Below are positions 10,292 to 23,029 of a DNA stretch of 64,000 nt, piece after piece. A program made the translations under genes and the position numbers. The stretch spans positions 55,832,467-55,896,466 of the forward strand of contig NC_087068.1 of assembly GCF_963678635.1 (NCBI RefSeq). Direction: 5' to 3'. Each line of letters starts with the position of its first letter. The first letter of the stretch is position 1. This stretch comes from Symsagittifera roscoffensis (taxonomy: Eukaryota > Xenacoelomorpha > Acoela > Convolutidae). Below the pieces are notes generated by a model. The model was not told the DNA's origin and did not search any database. It was given only the letters and a program-made list of their open reading frames with translations.

Positions 10292-10855
10292 TTGGATAAC
10301 GAAAGAAATGTCGAAAATAAGAAGAGAGTTTTTTCGGGAAAAGAAGATTTTTCCCACTTTGAAGAGCAATTCGAGTCACGAATTTTTCACTTGAAGTTAA
10401 ACAAGACTTTAGATAAGACAGTTTATTGTACAAATTTTATGCCAAGCTTAAGACTGAATGCAAGCAGTGATTAAAAACAAGCTGCAATAGATAAAGGAAA
10501 AGAGATTTTTGAGAAAAAAACAGTTGCATATCTGGTACGAACTGGTGCAGGCTCTAGATAAGAAATCGGTTTTGTTTTTAAGACCTTACAAAGGCAATGG
10601 TAGCAAAGCTTAGGATGTTATACGGAAAACGTTTGAGAATTTCGAAAGACCCAGGCTGCAAAAACTAATGTCCGAGCTGGCAAATTGGAAAAGATGAGCA
10701 ATGAAACAGTGATAGGCTGTTTGACTAGAGCAGATGAGATTCAGTATAATTTAGAACAAGTGAACCAAAGAGTGAGTGAAAAAACGTTTAATTCAATTAT
10801 TTTGAAAGGGCTTCCAAAATAATTCGAAACAGAGGCTCATTTCAGTTTTCTAAGT
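10292..10855 (+). pseudogene. Copia Gag remnant
   Basis: Broken frames resemble the UBN2-type Gag of copia elements: FSGKEDFSHFEEQFESRIFH near the start, and a helical segment ending in FNSIILKGLPK, the typical LKGLP signature, near 10795-10820. In-frame stops occur between these parts. No CCHC knuckle is found; the sequence jumps to the protease, so the nucleocapsid region is deleted. The product would have packaged element RNA. Confidence 0.7.
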
Positions 10856-10858
10856 GAA

Positions 10859-11856
10859 GTGTCTCCGGGCAAGGAGTTAGTTAAAGACTCTGGAGCTACC
10901 AGTAATACGTTTAAGGATCGAGACATGTTTGTTAGCGTAGATGAGGTTAGATTCAGAGGGATAGATGAGAAAGGCGAATTTAAGATGATTGAGCTGAAGG
11001 ATAGTTTGTACGTTCCTGAAAACTCAAGAATTTTGCTTAGTGTATCAAAAATATAAAAAGCAGGAGCAGAAGTTGTTTGCCAGTGAAATGGTTCAGTTTA
11101 CCCAATTAAAAAGGAAAGTGGTCTCTTTTTATGGGACACTTTCGTAGGAAAAGATGAGTGTTATGTGGTTGGCACATTGAAACAGTGGCATTGCAGGATG
11201 GGTCTTAATAACTACAAAGACTTAAGTCATTTGGAGCAACATGTTGAAGGCATGAAGATAAGTGATTTTAAAATTGATAATTGTGATAATTGTGAGTTGA
11301 ATAAAGCAAAAAAGAATGATTGTTACACCAGGGCAACGAGGACACTAGATTTTGTTCACACAGATATTTTAGGTCCTATCGGCCAGATAGAAGAGGATGG
11401 ACATAGATATGCTATAAGTTTTGTGGACAGTTTTTCTAGATTCGTGTGGACAGTTTTTCATTTCATGAAAACGAGAGCTGAGGCAACAGAAAAGTTGGAA
11501 AGGTTCATAGCAGACATAGGAGTCCCTCAGACTTTAGTTTCAGATGGCGCAGTAGAGTACATTGATCAGGATTTTAGGCGAAAAGGAAACAAAATATAAG
11601 CCTGGAAACATCGGCTCCTTATACCCCTCAAGAGAACGGAAAGATAGAAAGGGTGTGGGGAACATTTACCTCAATGGCTGGCTGCATGATTTTCGATGCC
11701 AATTTATCGAAAACTTATTGGCTTTATGCTCTTAATGTGGCTACTAATCTCAAAAACATGGGCTTTCATTCTGCTATAGGCAAAACACCCTACGAGTCTA
11801 TGTATGGAGAAAAACCCAACCCTAATTTTGTGAAAGTTTTCGAAGGTGTAGCGTAG
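10859..11856 (+). pseudogene. Copia protease and integrase remnant
   Basis: Three pieces in different frames form the middle of a copia polyprotein. The first has the protease motif KDSGATSNTF, with the catalytic Asp in DSG. The second has the gag-pre-integrase zinc motif (WHCRMG...CDNCELNKAK) and the start of the integrase core, LDFVHTDILGPIG (first catalytic Asp), then VSDGAVEY where the second is expected. The third follows a frameshift near 11590 and has APYTPQENGKIERVWG, the segment that carries the catalytic Glu. Several stops make the gene non-functional. Confidence 0.88.
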
Positions 11857-11901
11857 TGATAGAAGGTTTAATTGGCTTGTGGGTCGATGAAATAGGGGTT
11901 T

Positions 11902-12840
11902 GTGGAGCAGACAAAAAACTTCTGTTGCTGGTTTGATAACAATATCTCTGAAAATTTTGAGATAAGCGAGATAAGTGATCTTAAATGGTTCTTAGGAATA
12001 AAAATTGGTTACTCAGGAAACGAAATTGGGATAAACCAGGAGAAATATGTTGAAAAGATGTTATCAAGATTTAAGATGACCAAATCAATACCGATAACAA
12101 CCACTCTTGGTGAAAACGAAAAACTGACAAAAAAAGATTGTCCTTTAAAATGTAGCATAGAACAAGAAAATGTGAAAAAATGTGACTATCGAGAATTTGT
12201 TGGTTGTCTAAATTACCTAGCTCTATCAAGTAGACCCGACATTCAATTTGCAGCAAATCTTCTAAGTTCTTTTCTGGAAAACCCAGGTGAAAAGCATTGG
12301 AAAGCCGGAAAAAATTGTATAAGATATCTGCTAGGAACAAAAAGTTTAACTTTGGTATATAGGAGTGATAAGACGTTGAATCTTATTAGCTTTTCGGATG
12401 CGGACTGGGCTGAAAATATAGACAATAGGAGAAGTACCTCAGGATATTGTTTTAAGCTCGGTGACAACTCAGGTGTAATAAGTCGGTCTTCAGCGTTTTG
12501 CAACTTCAACAGCCGAAGCAAAACACAATGCTGTTGTCGAAACAGTCAAGGAAGGAATTCATTTACAGGGCATATTAGCGACTTAGGCATAATCTGTAAT
12601 AGACATTTGGAAGTTTTTGTTGATAACCAAGCTTGTATTGCTCTTAGTAAACATTCAATGAAACACGGAAAGACGAAGCACTTTGCCATAAAACTACACT
12701 TCCTTCGAGAGTTAATTGAACAGAAAGAGGTGACTTTAACCTTTTTACCACCAGCAAACATGCCTGCAGACGCATTGACGAAAAACTTGGGAAGATGCAA
12801 AACTGCATCTTTCCGATACATTCTACTTGGAACCACCTAA
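11902..12840 (+). pseudogene. Copia RT C-terminal part and RNase H remnant
   Basis: Most of the copia RT, including its catalytic YVDD region, is missing. The frame starts at the RT C-terminal part (ISDLKWFLGIKIGYSGNEIG, then YREFVGCLNYLALSSRPDI) and continues into RNase H (SFSDADWAENIDNRRSTSGY). A frame disturbance near 12490-12560 splits the next segment. The end is typical of copia: KHSMKHGKTKHFAIKLHFLR, then NMPADALTKNLG, followed by a stop just before the polypurine tract. Dead copy; family assignment is firm. Confidence 0.9.
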
Positions 12841-12843
12841 TTT

Positions 12844-12854
12844 GAAGGGCGGGG
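12844..12854 (+). promoter_or_regulatory. Polypurine tract of the copia element
   Basis: A purine-rich run (gaagggcgggg) sits immediately upstream of the right LTR, where plus-strand DNA synthesis of an LTR element is primed. One C interrupts it. Confidence 0.6.
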
Positions 12855-12860
12855 TTTTGG

Positions 12861-13098
12861 TGATTTTTCCTAATTGAACTGGAATTGATCTTTCTTATTC
12901 GGTTCAAACTCAAAAATCACTTCCCGATTTTTTCTTAAAGTTAGCTGGTGAGACATGACCTTTAGTCATTGGTTCGAGCAACTTTGTGCGGGTGATTTTC
13001 CATATATATTTGATCTGAATTGCTACTGGAACTATCACTCAAATCTCATTAATTCACTCCCTATTAATCAACCGTTTGTCGCTGCAATAACCTTGATA
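12861..13098 (+). repeat. Right LTR of the copia element
   Basis: It begins with the same tgatttttcctaattg as the left LTR and ends near aataaccttgata. It is 4 bp shorter than the left copy. Confidence 0.9.
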
Positions 13099-15430
13099 CG
13101 TTAAACCAATAACCTCTAAATTCGAAAGAGAAAACGTGTTACGCGTTGCTTAATGGATATACAGATAAAAGCAACGGAATTAAAAATATGCCTAACTACA
13201 CTTGCGAGAGCAACTGCCTTATAATCGGTTGCTAGAACTTTTTACCAAAAACAATTTTGTTATGAAATTTTTCTTGCTTCATTGATGATTCGTAACATTT
13301 TCCATGTTCGCTCCCACTTTTTCCCTTTGTAAATTTTTTTGTGTATTTTTTGCTTAAAATTTTTTAATCGAGAAACACAAAATTTTTGATGGAGCTAGTT
13401 TATTTTCAACAGTTTTTTTTGGCTCTGACGGTTTTTTTTGCGTGTATTGAATCGTCCCTGTGTCCTTTATCCATTCAAAGTTTACCCAAGGGACTGAAAT
13501 TTGATTTGAATGATTGATTCCAAACTCCGACAAAGAAAACCTCGGAAATTTACCTTGAAAAAATTGCTTTCAAATGATTTTCTACCTAATGATGGACTTA
13601 CTACTTTTAACGATGAAGTAACGAAAATTGCTGGGAAGAATTTTTAATTATCACCAAATATTATCTGCTTCTACCAAAAAAAATATCTTTAAAACTAAAA
13701 CAGGTGAAAAAGCATCAAGCATTTTTCTATCTAGTAATTTCTAGGAGAAGAGATCAAAAACTTTTTGGATCAATTTTAAATGCAAGCTGATGAAAAACAG
13801 TGAATTTGAAAAAAAAAGAGCTTATAAACATGTAAAATCAGAAAAAAATAGGGTTCAAATTATTGCAACAGATCCCAATAAATTGATTGAAAGATTAGAA
13901 AAACTCTTAGGTGAAAAACTTAGGGAATAAAATCCAGACAGACTTCGAGAAGCATCGAATATCATAGATGAAAAATAAAGACAATTTTTTTTAATAAAGA
14001 AGAAGAAGTGAGTGAGTAACGCGATTTCTTTTTTTCACTTTCATAAGTGTCAGACTTGACAAATGAAATGCTCTTAGAAATTTTTTTGAAACTAGACCAA
14101 ACAGTACTGAACAAAGTTTTAATAAACCGAAAAATTCATCACAAGAAGAGGTTTTTGATGAATCATGACTATTAGATGAAAGAGATTATAAAATTGCAGT
14201 ACGTGCTTGATTGTTAAAAGCAGTTTATTTTACATAGCGAACTACAACAATTTATTTTTTTTCCTGATGGTGTTATATTTTGCAAAAGCCCAGTAATAAC
14301 TTATAATGCATATGAGTGGAATAAAATTTCTAAGTAAATAAATAAATATGAAAAAATACCATTTCTCATAATTTTTTCTCATCGTTTTGTTCTAATGATA
14401 AAAAAAACAATTTGCGACGAAAGTTTTCCTAAATTGAATGGTTATCAAACTGAAATGTTTACAAAAAGTAGAAATTAACAAGAAGTAAAAAATATTGTCA
14501 ATACTATTGCCGTTTATTTTTTAAATGAAAAATAACTGAACATCTGATTATCAAAAAGAATTTTTGCTTTTAAACCTGGTTATAAACAAGTTGAAGAAAT
14601 AATCGTTAGGTTAACATGGTTAATGTTAAAAAACAGACAATTAATTGGCTCATAAAATTCCATTTATTGATAAAAATACAAGAAACCTAATTTGAATTGT
14701 AATTTATTTGCTTCTCTATCAATGACGGAGAAAATTATTTTTGAGGAAGTCTAAAAAAACGACGTTCAAGAAGAATTTGATTTAAAAAAAATGAAAAGAA
14801 ACCTAATCCATTACATAAACAACTGGAACACGCTTAGATGATTTTAGGAAAAAAACTCATGAAGAGGATTGCAAATTTTTGCTTCACTTTTTTTGGTTTT
14901 ACTTAATTTAGAAGTTTTACTTATACATATAAAAAAGAAAAAATCGGAAAATATCTTTTTCAAACATTTGATGATGATTTAGCTTAAGACTTAAAAGCTA
15001 AGACACCTAAATGGGAAACACAAAATAAATTAATGGTCAAAACATAGAAGCATTAGACAGTTTGCCCGCTTACACTTTTGAGAATAAGCGTCTTTCAATC
15101 AGGTCTTGCAAATCGTACTTGCTGTTCATGTTTGCAGTAATATTGATCCTTAACAACTTCTAGGCGCGTTTTCATTTGACCTATTGGCAATTTGTTCTCA
15201 TCTGGTCTTTGCATCCTTAGGTGTGGGGTTTAATTCCGTACAGGGTCTTGTTCTTTTTCAGTAAGTATGACATTGAAATTATTGTTCGGAAAAATTGATT
15301 GATCGTTTTTTCATTTTTTTTGCTTAACTTATTTCAGCTTATTTGCCACATCACAGTTCTTTTTCTGCTGTAATTAAATTTCATTAAAATTGCAAACTTT
15401 TTTTTGTATTTTCAAGGCGGACTTTTCTTT
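13099..15430. other. AT-rich region without a recognisable gene
   Basis: Poly-A and poly-T runs are frequent and all six frames are interrupted. Plus-strand fragments between about 13.5 and 14.9 kb are Lys-rich and may be a very old coding remnant, but I recognise no domain. A minus-strand stretch of about 40 codons at roughly 15.1-15.25 kb is open and of normal composition; it is too short to assign. Confidence 0.45.
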
Positions 15431-15630
15431 NNNNNNNNNNNNNNNNNNNNNNNNNNNNNNNNNNNNNNNNNNNNNNNNNNNNNNNNNNNNNNNNNNNNNN
15501 NNNNNNNNNNNNNNNNNNNNNNNNNNNNNNNNNNNNNNNNNNNNNNNNNNNNNNNNNNNNNNNNNNNNNNNNNNNNNNNNNNNNNNNNNNNNNNNNNNNN
15601 NNNNNNNNNNNNNNNNNNNNNNNNNNNNNN
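15431..15630. other. Assembly gap (200 N)
   Basis: Exactly 200 undetermined bases. The gap lies at the 3' side of the minus-strand large element, so its terminal repeat on that side cannot be seen. Confidence 1.
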
Positions 15631-15809
15631 CACCTGGTCTGACCGGAAATTTATCAAAACGAAAAGCCTAAAATTTCAATGATTAGGCTTAGTTAGCTTG
15701 GTTAAGTCTTAACGCACAAAAAAGACTCATAGTTTTTTTGCTCTCCTCCACGGTCTCAATGTTCTGGCCATCTCATCACCAGCTCTCATTGCTCAATGGC
15801 TTCAACTTC

Positions 15810-17280
15810 TCACATTCCGTCACTTGCATCATTCTCACTGTCTTTAAGTCTTTGTTGCAGCATATCAACAAATTTTTGGGCCGTGCCCCAACTTTCTTGC
15901 CCTGACAACCTCTGCTTACAGCAGGGTAGGAGTTCCACGTTCATCTTCTGCTCGTGGTTCCGGCAGAAAATGTTGTGTGAGCACAGGCTTCCATTTCGCT
16001 CCAGGTCAGCTCCTAATATGTCAATTCTCTCACTTTCTGTCGTATAAGACATTCCAGCTACACACTACACAGCTGTAGTGACACCGTTCCTTTGATTCAA
16101 GAGTAGTCTTTTATAGGCACCAGATCCTATATCTAACTGGAACGATTGGTAGGCTTCCGTGTTTCTGGAAATATGACAATTCATGCATTCAGATATCCAG
16201 TTCGTCATCACTGTACGGAACCAAGGAATCAGTATTTGCCTGGCCCAGATTTTTTCATTTTCTTTCGGTATCCTCAGTATCTTTCAGGTGTTCTTGAGCA
16301 AATCCAAAATTCTACCGAGACCCAATTGCTCAGGGGTCGGTATCGCCAGCTCATGTTCGTTCGTCCCCACGATGACCTCCAGCCATCTCACGGCTATCGT
16401 AGCGCTGACCACCAACATGGGTACGGGCTGAGGTTGGTCGAGTAACCCCGTGGAGAATAATTTTCCGGAATCCCAAACCAATACTAAGTTGACTCATATG
16501 GGGTACCAGAACGTCTGCGCCAGGCAGTGAAAAGGGTTTGCCCTTGAGTCAACAAAACGTTCCTCCAGGTCCAGTATGCTCATGACTCTAGCATTGGTTC
16601 AACTTCTATCATCACTTGATGCGTCTCGTCCTTTTCGTCGATTGTGAGATTGGTCAATAATGTTCCGCTCGCTTTCTTCTTCTAGAGATCACTAACACGT
16701 TTCATTCACTCAAATTTAAGTTTTTGTCTACCACCTTGTATCTCAACTCGCAACTAGATCTCTCCGAGATCGGCCGAAGAACCTTTGTTAATAATTCATA
16801 AGATATCTCAGACATCTTTGCCAGTCGCACACATTCGAGGACTAGAAAGAGTTGATCGATCAACCTGCGCTGTTTTCTTGCGTCCGCTACCACCATGTGC
16901 GTGGCATACCGGCTATTGCTTAATGGTGCAGAACTGAATCCCACTATTTACTTTGTGGCAGTGGTCTCATGATTTTCTTCGCTGAGTTTCAGGCTCATTT
17001 CACTTTCAGGAGCTTCATGCTGGCCTCTTTTATTCTGTTCCGCTTATACCACTCCGGAGAAATTCCAGGCTCAAGGATGTTACCAGCTCGTGCGCTCTTT
17101 CCAGACGTTCCAGCAATTCAGCCAAGCTAACCATACTGTAAAATACTGGAGCGGTTATCAAATTAAATTCGTTCGCTCCGTGGCGATCTGAGATTAGTTC
17201 CATTTCACTTCTGTCAGATGTCCTCAATCTCCCATATGACTTCGCTAGTTGCCAATGGTGTTCAATCAACGTTTTCAATT
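15810..17280 (-). pseudogene. Last part of the second module, decayed copy
   Basis: Minus-strand fragments match the end of the module in the plus copy. FYSMVSLAELLERLERAHEL (about 17.1 kb) pairs with an FYSM-containing segment near 50.45 kb. PLSNSRYATHMVVADARKQR and CVRLAKMSEISYELL (16.95-16.7 kb) pair with PLCKSRYPVHFVAVDVKSAR and CVRLARKSEKSYELM at 50.66-50.82 kb. DLERNGSLCSHNIFCRNHEQ (about 15.95 kb) pairs with DLERNLTSCLHNSFCRNRES near 51.6 kb. Function unknown; frameshifts separate the pieces. Confidence 0.7.
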
Positions 17281-20140
17281 AGTAGTCCGTCCCACATATG
17301 TGCCCTTCCAGTCCCCAACTAGCGGTCAGGCAAGTGGCCTTCTTCAATCAGTCAACAAGTCACTTGGAGGATTTCCTTCGGATGGCTTTTAGGGTGACGT
17401 TTCATTTTCTTTTGTCATTTTTAAATCTAGCATGTGATGGATCGTGCAAGCTCTGGTTCCAATTCGATGTCAGCGGTGACGTCGCATATCAAACCTGCAA
17501 TCGGATTTGGGCACCAAGAAGGTTTTATGAGCTCCCAAACCTTCATTATGATGGTTATCAGTGGACCGTCCCACAAACCACTTTCAAACCGTACTTGTCC
17601 GTTTAATTTTAGATTCGACGGTTCGATCAGTAGTTAATCTGAAATCACGCCTTATTGCAATTGTTCTGAGGTTCTAAATCTCATATCTCGCACTCGTTTT
17701 ACTCAAAGATCGAGATTTATTGGCTGTTCTAAATCAAAATAGGTCTTGCTAGCATCTTCATCGAATGGATTAGAAGCTATTGCGGGCAAACTTGACACAT
17801 ACTGAAATGATTTCTGCTTTCCCAACGTTATATTTTATTTTGGACTTCTGCTCTTAAGCAGCTCTCAGCTCATTATACTCTCTTCCTTGGAGCAGATTTT
17901 TATCTCTTCTAAATTCCGGTAGCTGTGAAGGTCGTTCAGCTCTTTAGCGGTAAAATTGAGCTGCATATCTTGATGAAGTTCAAGCAAAGCTCTTAACAAG
18001 ATTTCTTCACGTTTCATTTCTCCTTGCCTAAGAGCTTTCACACATTTGTCCGAAACATGAATGGCGATGCGATCCACCACAAACTTAACAAAACAAAGAG
18101 CTTCTTTTCACCTAACCCAAGCTTTTGCAGAGTATTCTCTGTCAATCAACTTTCTCAGAGCTGCCATTTGCTTTCTCGATTTGGATTCTTCAGTGGCTTC
18201 ACTGTCCCACTAGGCACCATCTTTTTCCCCACTAGGAACCACATCAATTTCATTTGCAAGTCCGCCCTCACAAATTAAATGGCCAGATATGCCGTCACTG
18301 ACGTTGGCTTGTCCATGGTGTCATCAAAGCACTCCTGGAGGGCCGTATTCAAACAAGTTTCCATGAGTTGATCTAAGCCTTTCTCATTCGTTTCCGATGA
18401 CGACGCTTCACGGTTCTTTTCTTCTCAGGTTTGAATCCGTTATAAACTCTTTCAGATATTCATTCATGGCTTGCTTGTCGTGCCAACACACCAAGTGTCC
18501 TCTCACTGAATTTCTCGCCTTCAGCTTTTCTGATTTGCTACCAGCGAGGTCACCCATGTCGATTGATTTAGGTATCGTTATCCTGATGTAGTCGACCACG
18601 TCGAGTTGTCTCTCTAACTTCATTCGCGCTATGTTGGTCCGTGAGGGTTTGTAGTCATCTAGTCCACCAGATCCTCACTCGCTGAAGAACTCCATTCCGA
18701 GCCTCGTGCCTGCCTAGTTTTGCCTCGATTTTGAAGCTGGCGATATTAGTCCAGCCGAAAACATTAGTGGCACTTGATTCATTTTGTCTCCTCTTTTATC
18801 CTCCTGTCCGTTTTCGACACCATTGGAAGTTTTTGCGCCAATGACGTCACCACTGCAGCCACTTTGATTTCCTCACTTTGGTGGTCGTCACCTTGTTGTC
18901 AACTTGGCTCCTGAGTTTCCTCATTATGGATTGACATTTTCCTAGCACTTCCTTGGCTCTCGCCACAGGTTGGTTTTTCACGATTGGGCTTTCTGCGGCG
19001 CTATTTTCCTGACTAAAATGTTCAGACCATCAGACTCAGTGGTTTCAATCTATTTTCTCAAAACATTGCGCATGGTTGGTTAATCCAGTCCGACTTTCAT
19101 CACAGACTGAGTGCTTTATCTACGAGTTATGATCCAGGTCTTTGCCATGAAAGCTCCTCGAGTCCATGCGTCTCCAGTTTTCCTTTCGGTCTCCCCTTGT
19201 TATCGTTCCCACGCTTCTTCTGGTAATAGGCTCAGGAACGCTACCCTCATCTTTTCGACAATTATCCTCCTTTCGAGGAGACTCACAGAGCGGTCTCTTT
19301 GCACTTCTTTTTTGATATTATTGAGTCAGGGAATCGGATACCGGAAGAGACAAGCTTGCCGGGGTTTCTTTGGTGAAAGACATGAATGATGATGGTGGCA
19401 TCAATAACAGGATGTCATCCGCTTCCCCGCAATCTTCGTCTTGTTCGGCTTCGTTAAAGTCAAATTCCAGTAGAACTTTTTCTAGGGCCAGGAGATCTCT
19501 TTGTTAGAGTCTTCTCCTTGGTTTTCTATATCTGCGTCTTTATCCGTCGTCTTATCATCTTGAGTCGTTGCATATCTAGAGGGGTCCGGGCGCAGGTCAT
19601 CAGCTGATTCCTGCAAAGTCGGTCCAGTCAGGTCACCCGCGTGATAGAACACTTTAACATTCACGAGGGTTTCTACTGATTCCTCACCATGCGGCGCCAC
19701 TTCCTCTTTTGTAATTTAGATGGATCATCCCGGTTTCGCAATCTTCGTCTTGTTCCGCTTTGTTAAAGTCATAATCCAGTAGGTCTTTTTCTGGGGCCGG
19801 GAGATCTTTTTTGTTAGAGTCATTTTCCATGCGATTTCTTTCTATGGCCAGAAGAGATTTCTTTATCGCCTTTACTCTCCATCATTTTCTCCTGGATTTT
19901 CTTTATCTGCGTCTTTATCCTTGTTCTGATCATCTGGAGTCGATGCATATCCAGAGGTTCCTGGCGCCTGCCATCAGCTAACTCCTGCAAAGTCGGTACA
20001 GTCAGGTCACCCGCGTGGAAGAACACTTTATCTATCACGAGGAACTTTACTGATTCCTCGCGATGCAGTGCCAATTCCTCTTTGCTAATACGGAATTGTA
20101 AAGTCGATTTTTTACTCAGCTCTAGTACCGAAATACCCAT
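17281..20140 (-). pseudogene. Middle-late part of the second module, decayed copy
   Basis: One helical piece at 18080-17865 (REEILLRALLELHQDMQLNF) pairs with RARALLLLTLLDMHQSEPMR near 49.4 kb. Between 19.4 and 20.1 kb an acidic region is present twice (see the tandem duplication) and corresponds in position to the acidic stretch at 48.5-48.9 kb in the plus copy. A fragment at 18623-18408 could not be matched. No function can be assigned. Confidence 0.5.
19432..20105. repeat. Tandem duplication within the decayed copy
   Basis: Segments starting near 19432 and 19739 share cttcgtcttgtt, a caggtcacccgcgtg block (about 19629 and 20003) and a tgattcctc block, in the same order. The spacing shifts from about 307 to 374 bp because the second unit carries extra sequence. 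The duplication is absent from the plus copy. Confidence 0.75.
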
Positions 20141-20141
20141 T

Positions 20142-22900
20142 TTAGCCTAGGTTGGTAATTGGCGTTTCATTCCAATGGCTGGCAAAAATTTCGCGTTTTC
20201 TCGACGGTACAGCCTTAATCTTCTTCCGACTCCATAATTTGGAAATTCGAAGGCGTGCAGGGCTACGACATTCCAGCTGATCCACCGTGGTCCCATTTCT
20301 TTGCTCAATTTCTGCATTCTTTCCTCCACATCCCGTGCAGCTACAATTCCAGGGGCAATTGCTGGAACGGTAGTTCCTGACAGCATTCTTCAGATCAGTG
20401 GATACTAAAGACAACTGTCAGGTAAGGGCCTTGTGCCAGCCAACCACATTTCCCGATAATCCGTCACGTGAGCATACGTCTCCGGCGATGCCGATACGTT
20501 CACCGCATTGTTCGTTCTTTGGAGCACCGGGAGCTTGCGATTGAAATGGACCTTAGACAGGACTTCGCCGCTCATTCTACTGTATTTGAAAATGTTGTTG
20601 AAGTCCAACAACCACCAACCAGGCTCCGCGATTCTCCCAAATAGCCTGCCGTCGCTGGCCAATCTCCATAGTTCTTGCAGCTCTACCCCATTCAGCACTG
20701 AGCAATCCACTACGGACTGTAAGTTCACATACAGGATTCAGGTCTGACATCCGGGAACCTGTGTGTCACTATTAGTACATACACGACTGTCACTACATCT
20801 CTCAGCGCAAAGATTACGGCCAACGGATTGCTCCGCATCATCAGCCTAGATCAGTTAAGAGAGGCAGATCTCCACGTTTCTTCTGTTCTTTTCTGTCGGA
20901 GACGGGCTTGTTATCTCCAGCTAGGTTTTGATTTTGTTGCAGCAGGTATTGCACAAATAAAGTCTTTCAGTCCTTCTTTTTACTGTAGGAGGCGGTCTTC
21001 AACTGAGTGTTGAACTCTTTCTTTGATACCTGTATCTGCTCTGCTCGTCTCGGTAATAGAAATTGGTCACATAATTGGCCATTGTCATCGCAATTAGTGT
21101 GAGAAAACCGTCCAATCAGAGAAACCATCACCGGGGTTTGATGTCCAAAGGTCACTTAGAGCGATAGTACGAGGCCAATTGATAATTTAATGATGTTCTT
21201 CAATTTTTCAAGACTCTGGGATAGCAGATGTTGAGAAAAGCAGGCATCAATCCCACACCTATTCCGGCGAACACTTCATCAGATTTCTCGAGTTTGGCCC
21301 TCGTTGCTGACACGTCCGCCTGGAATTGATCCAATATTGTGTTTATATCCAGCATCAACTGCAGCTTGGTTCCTCCTACCTCTTCTTTTATATCCAAGAT
21401 CGTCATCAGGTACTGGTGGATCTCTTTTATCACCGCTGGTGCATGCTTGAGTGCATCCTGTCCCGAGGTGTTATTGCGAGTTGTTGTTTCCACAAGGTCA
21501 GAGCCCTGAGTCCTTCCTCTGTGGAAGAAGCGTTCCATCTGAACATGTTTTTTTTCTGTATTTCTTTCATAGTCCACCTGTCTTAAGCACGAGTCCTTCG
21601 TCACTCTCGCACCAACTCGTGAAAATTGCTCACTGCTGGTCTTGTTTTCCTCAATACGCCAAATTTGAACAGTTCCAACAACAGAACTTTGACTAACATG
21701 ATCCGTGTCGTGCTACGGCTTTCAAATCATCGAACTGCGTTGGATGAATCCGACCATACTGCAGGTAGTTTTGATCGGTATGGTTAATACAGGTTTTGAT
21801 CATTTTCTCGGCTTAGTGCTGGGATCACTTAGTCATACCGCCTTTTTGACAGCAGGATGAACATCGAATAAACAAATTTCAAGGGTTCAAGTAGTGAAAC
21901 GTAGCCAAGAGACATTACAAAATCGCTGTTTTGACTTCTCTGCTTGCAGTATGGCAGCCAGGAGCGTCCTACAACTTCGCTGCGCAGGCACGACCCGTCT
22001 GTGAAATATTCCGCAGGCACGATATTGCTTGAAGATAATCTTTCGATCCGGCTATTATGACCCCCTGCGAATCAACATTAACCACTATCTGCACACTTAT
22101 AGTCTAGACTAGGTAACATGGGTAGGTTACGCCTGGACAGAACAAGGAGCAGGACGTGTGTACGTAGACCGAACTGACCTCTATCAGAGTTTTCCCACTC
22201 TTCATAACTATGAGAAAAAAGTCGGCAGATAAGCTGTCGCCTTTCGGCGTTTCGTGAGGCCTTTACTTCTTCTCGTCTCCTTGCACCAAATTTGTCCGGG
22301 GATAATCTCCTGAATACTCGCCCGTGTGTTGGCTTGGTGGTTTGGCAAACTGTCGGCACATCTTGCGATGCTTGTTGTTGGGTTTCTTCTATAAAAGAAC
22401 TTCCCTTTCTGGTTCGGCGGCTCTCTTTCCCTCGCTTGATGACGGATTTACGTCAATCAAACTGTGTTTAAAGGTCCCATCGTGTTGTCTCCGGGCAAAC
22501 CTTCAAGATCCACTACTCTCGGTGTGGTGGGAGAGCTGAGTCGCTCCTATTCCACTATCAGCCAATCCAGCACCGATTTTCGGTATAACGCGGATGCTCT
22601 GCGATCGTTCCGAGTGAGCATCCTCACTGGATCTGCGCGGCACTTCATTGTGTTCCTTTTCAGAGTAGAGGCCATTTCAGTTTCTTATCGTCTCATTGGC
22701 TGGGATGTGGAATTTTGGGAGGTGTTAATGACAACAGCAGGGTCCGCTTGTTAACTTCCCTGAGACGCTGGGGTACCGTAGCTTGACTCGCCGAGTTCTT
22801 AGACGCTTGGGAATTCGTCTGCTGTTGACAGTTCCTTGTTCCATTTCTGCCCTCTAAAGATCGACCTCTAGGAGTGGGGACAATCCCCCATCCACTCTCT
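20142..22900 (-). pseudogene. Early-middle part of the second module, decayed copy
   Basis: The frame at 20728-20405 contains DGRLFGRIAEPGWWLLDFNN, which aligns with EDLLFAKISEPEMTVVNFDD near 47.94 kb. The frame at 21604-21200 contains IKEIHQYLMTILDIKEEVGG and later GIGVGLMPAFLNICYPRVLK; these correspond to the IHAYLVKEVILAENAEEKSA and GLGAGWNASFWAKIYPNFSR segments near 47.1-47.3 kb. The stretch between 22.9 and 21.6 kb is too broken to align by eye. No enzymatic motif is visible. Confidence 0.6.
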
Positions 22901-23029
22901 CACGTCCGAACTGGAAAGAAGCTGACTTCTATTCGATAAGCAAGTTGTTGGAGTACATGGGTCATTATTCTACTCGATGGACCACTGCATGTCGAGGTAC
23001 TCCATCTCTCCCTTTTTATCTGAAAAGCG

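Larger units (their letters stand above)
9536..13098 (+). mobile_element. Ty1/copia LTR retrotransposon, decayed and internally deleted
   Basis: Two direct repeats of about 240 bp bracket copia-type Gag, protease, integrase, RT and RNase H remnants. Integrase before RT is the diagnostic copia order. The whole element is about 3.56 kb, shorter than the usual 5 kb, because the Gag zinc-knuckle region and most of the RT are missing. The coding remnant has several frameshifts and stops, while the LTRs are about 97 percent identical by eye. A purine tract precedes the right LTR. I found no matching target duplication of 5 bp. Confidence 0.9.

Noticed and set aside
13500-15000. Ancient coding remnant in AT-rich DNA
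   Set aside because: Lys-rich fragments in several frames, no motif; composition alone explains them.
15390-15682. Open frames across the N gap
   Set aside because: Created by undetermined bases.
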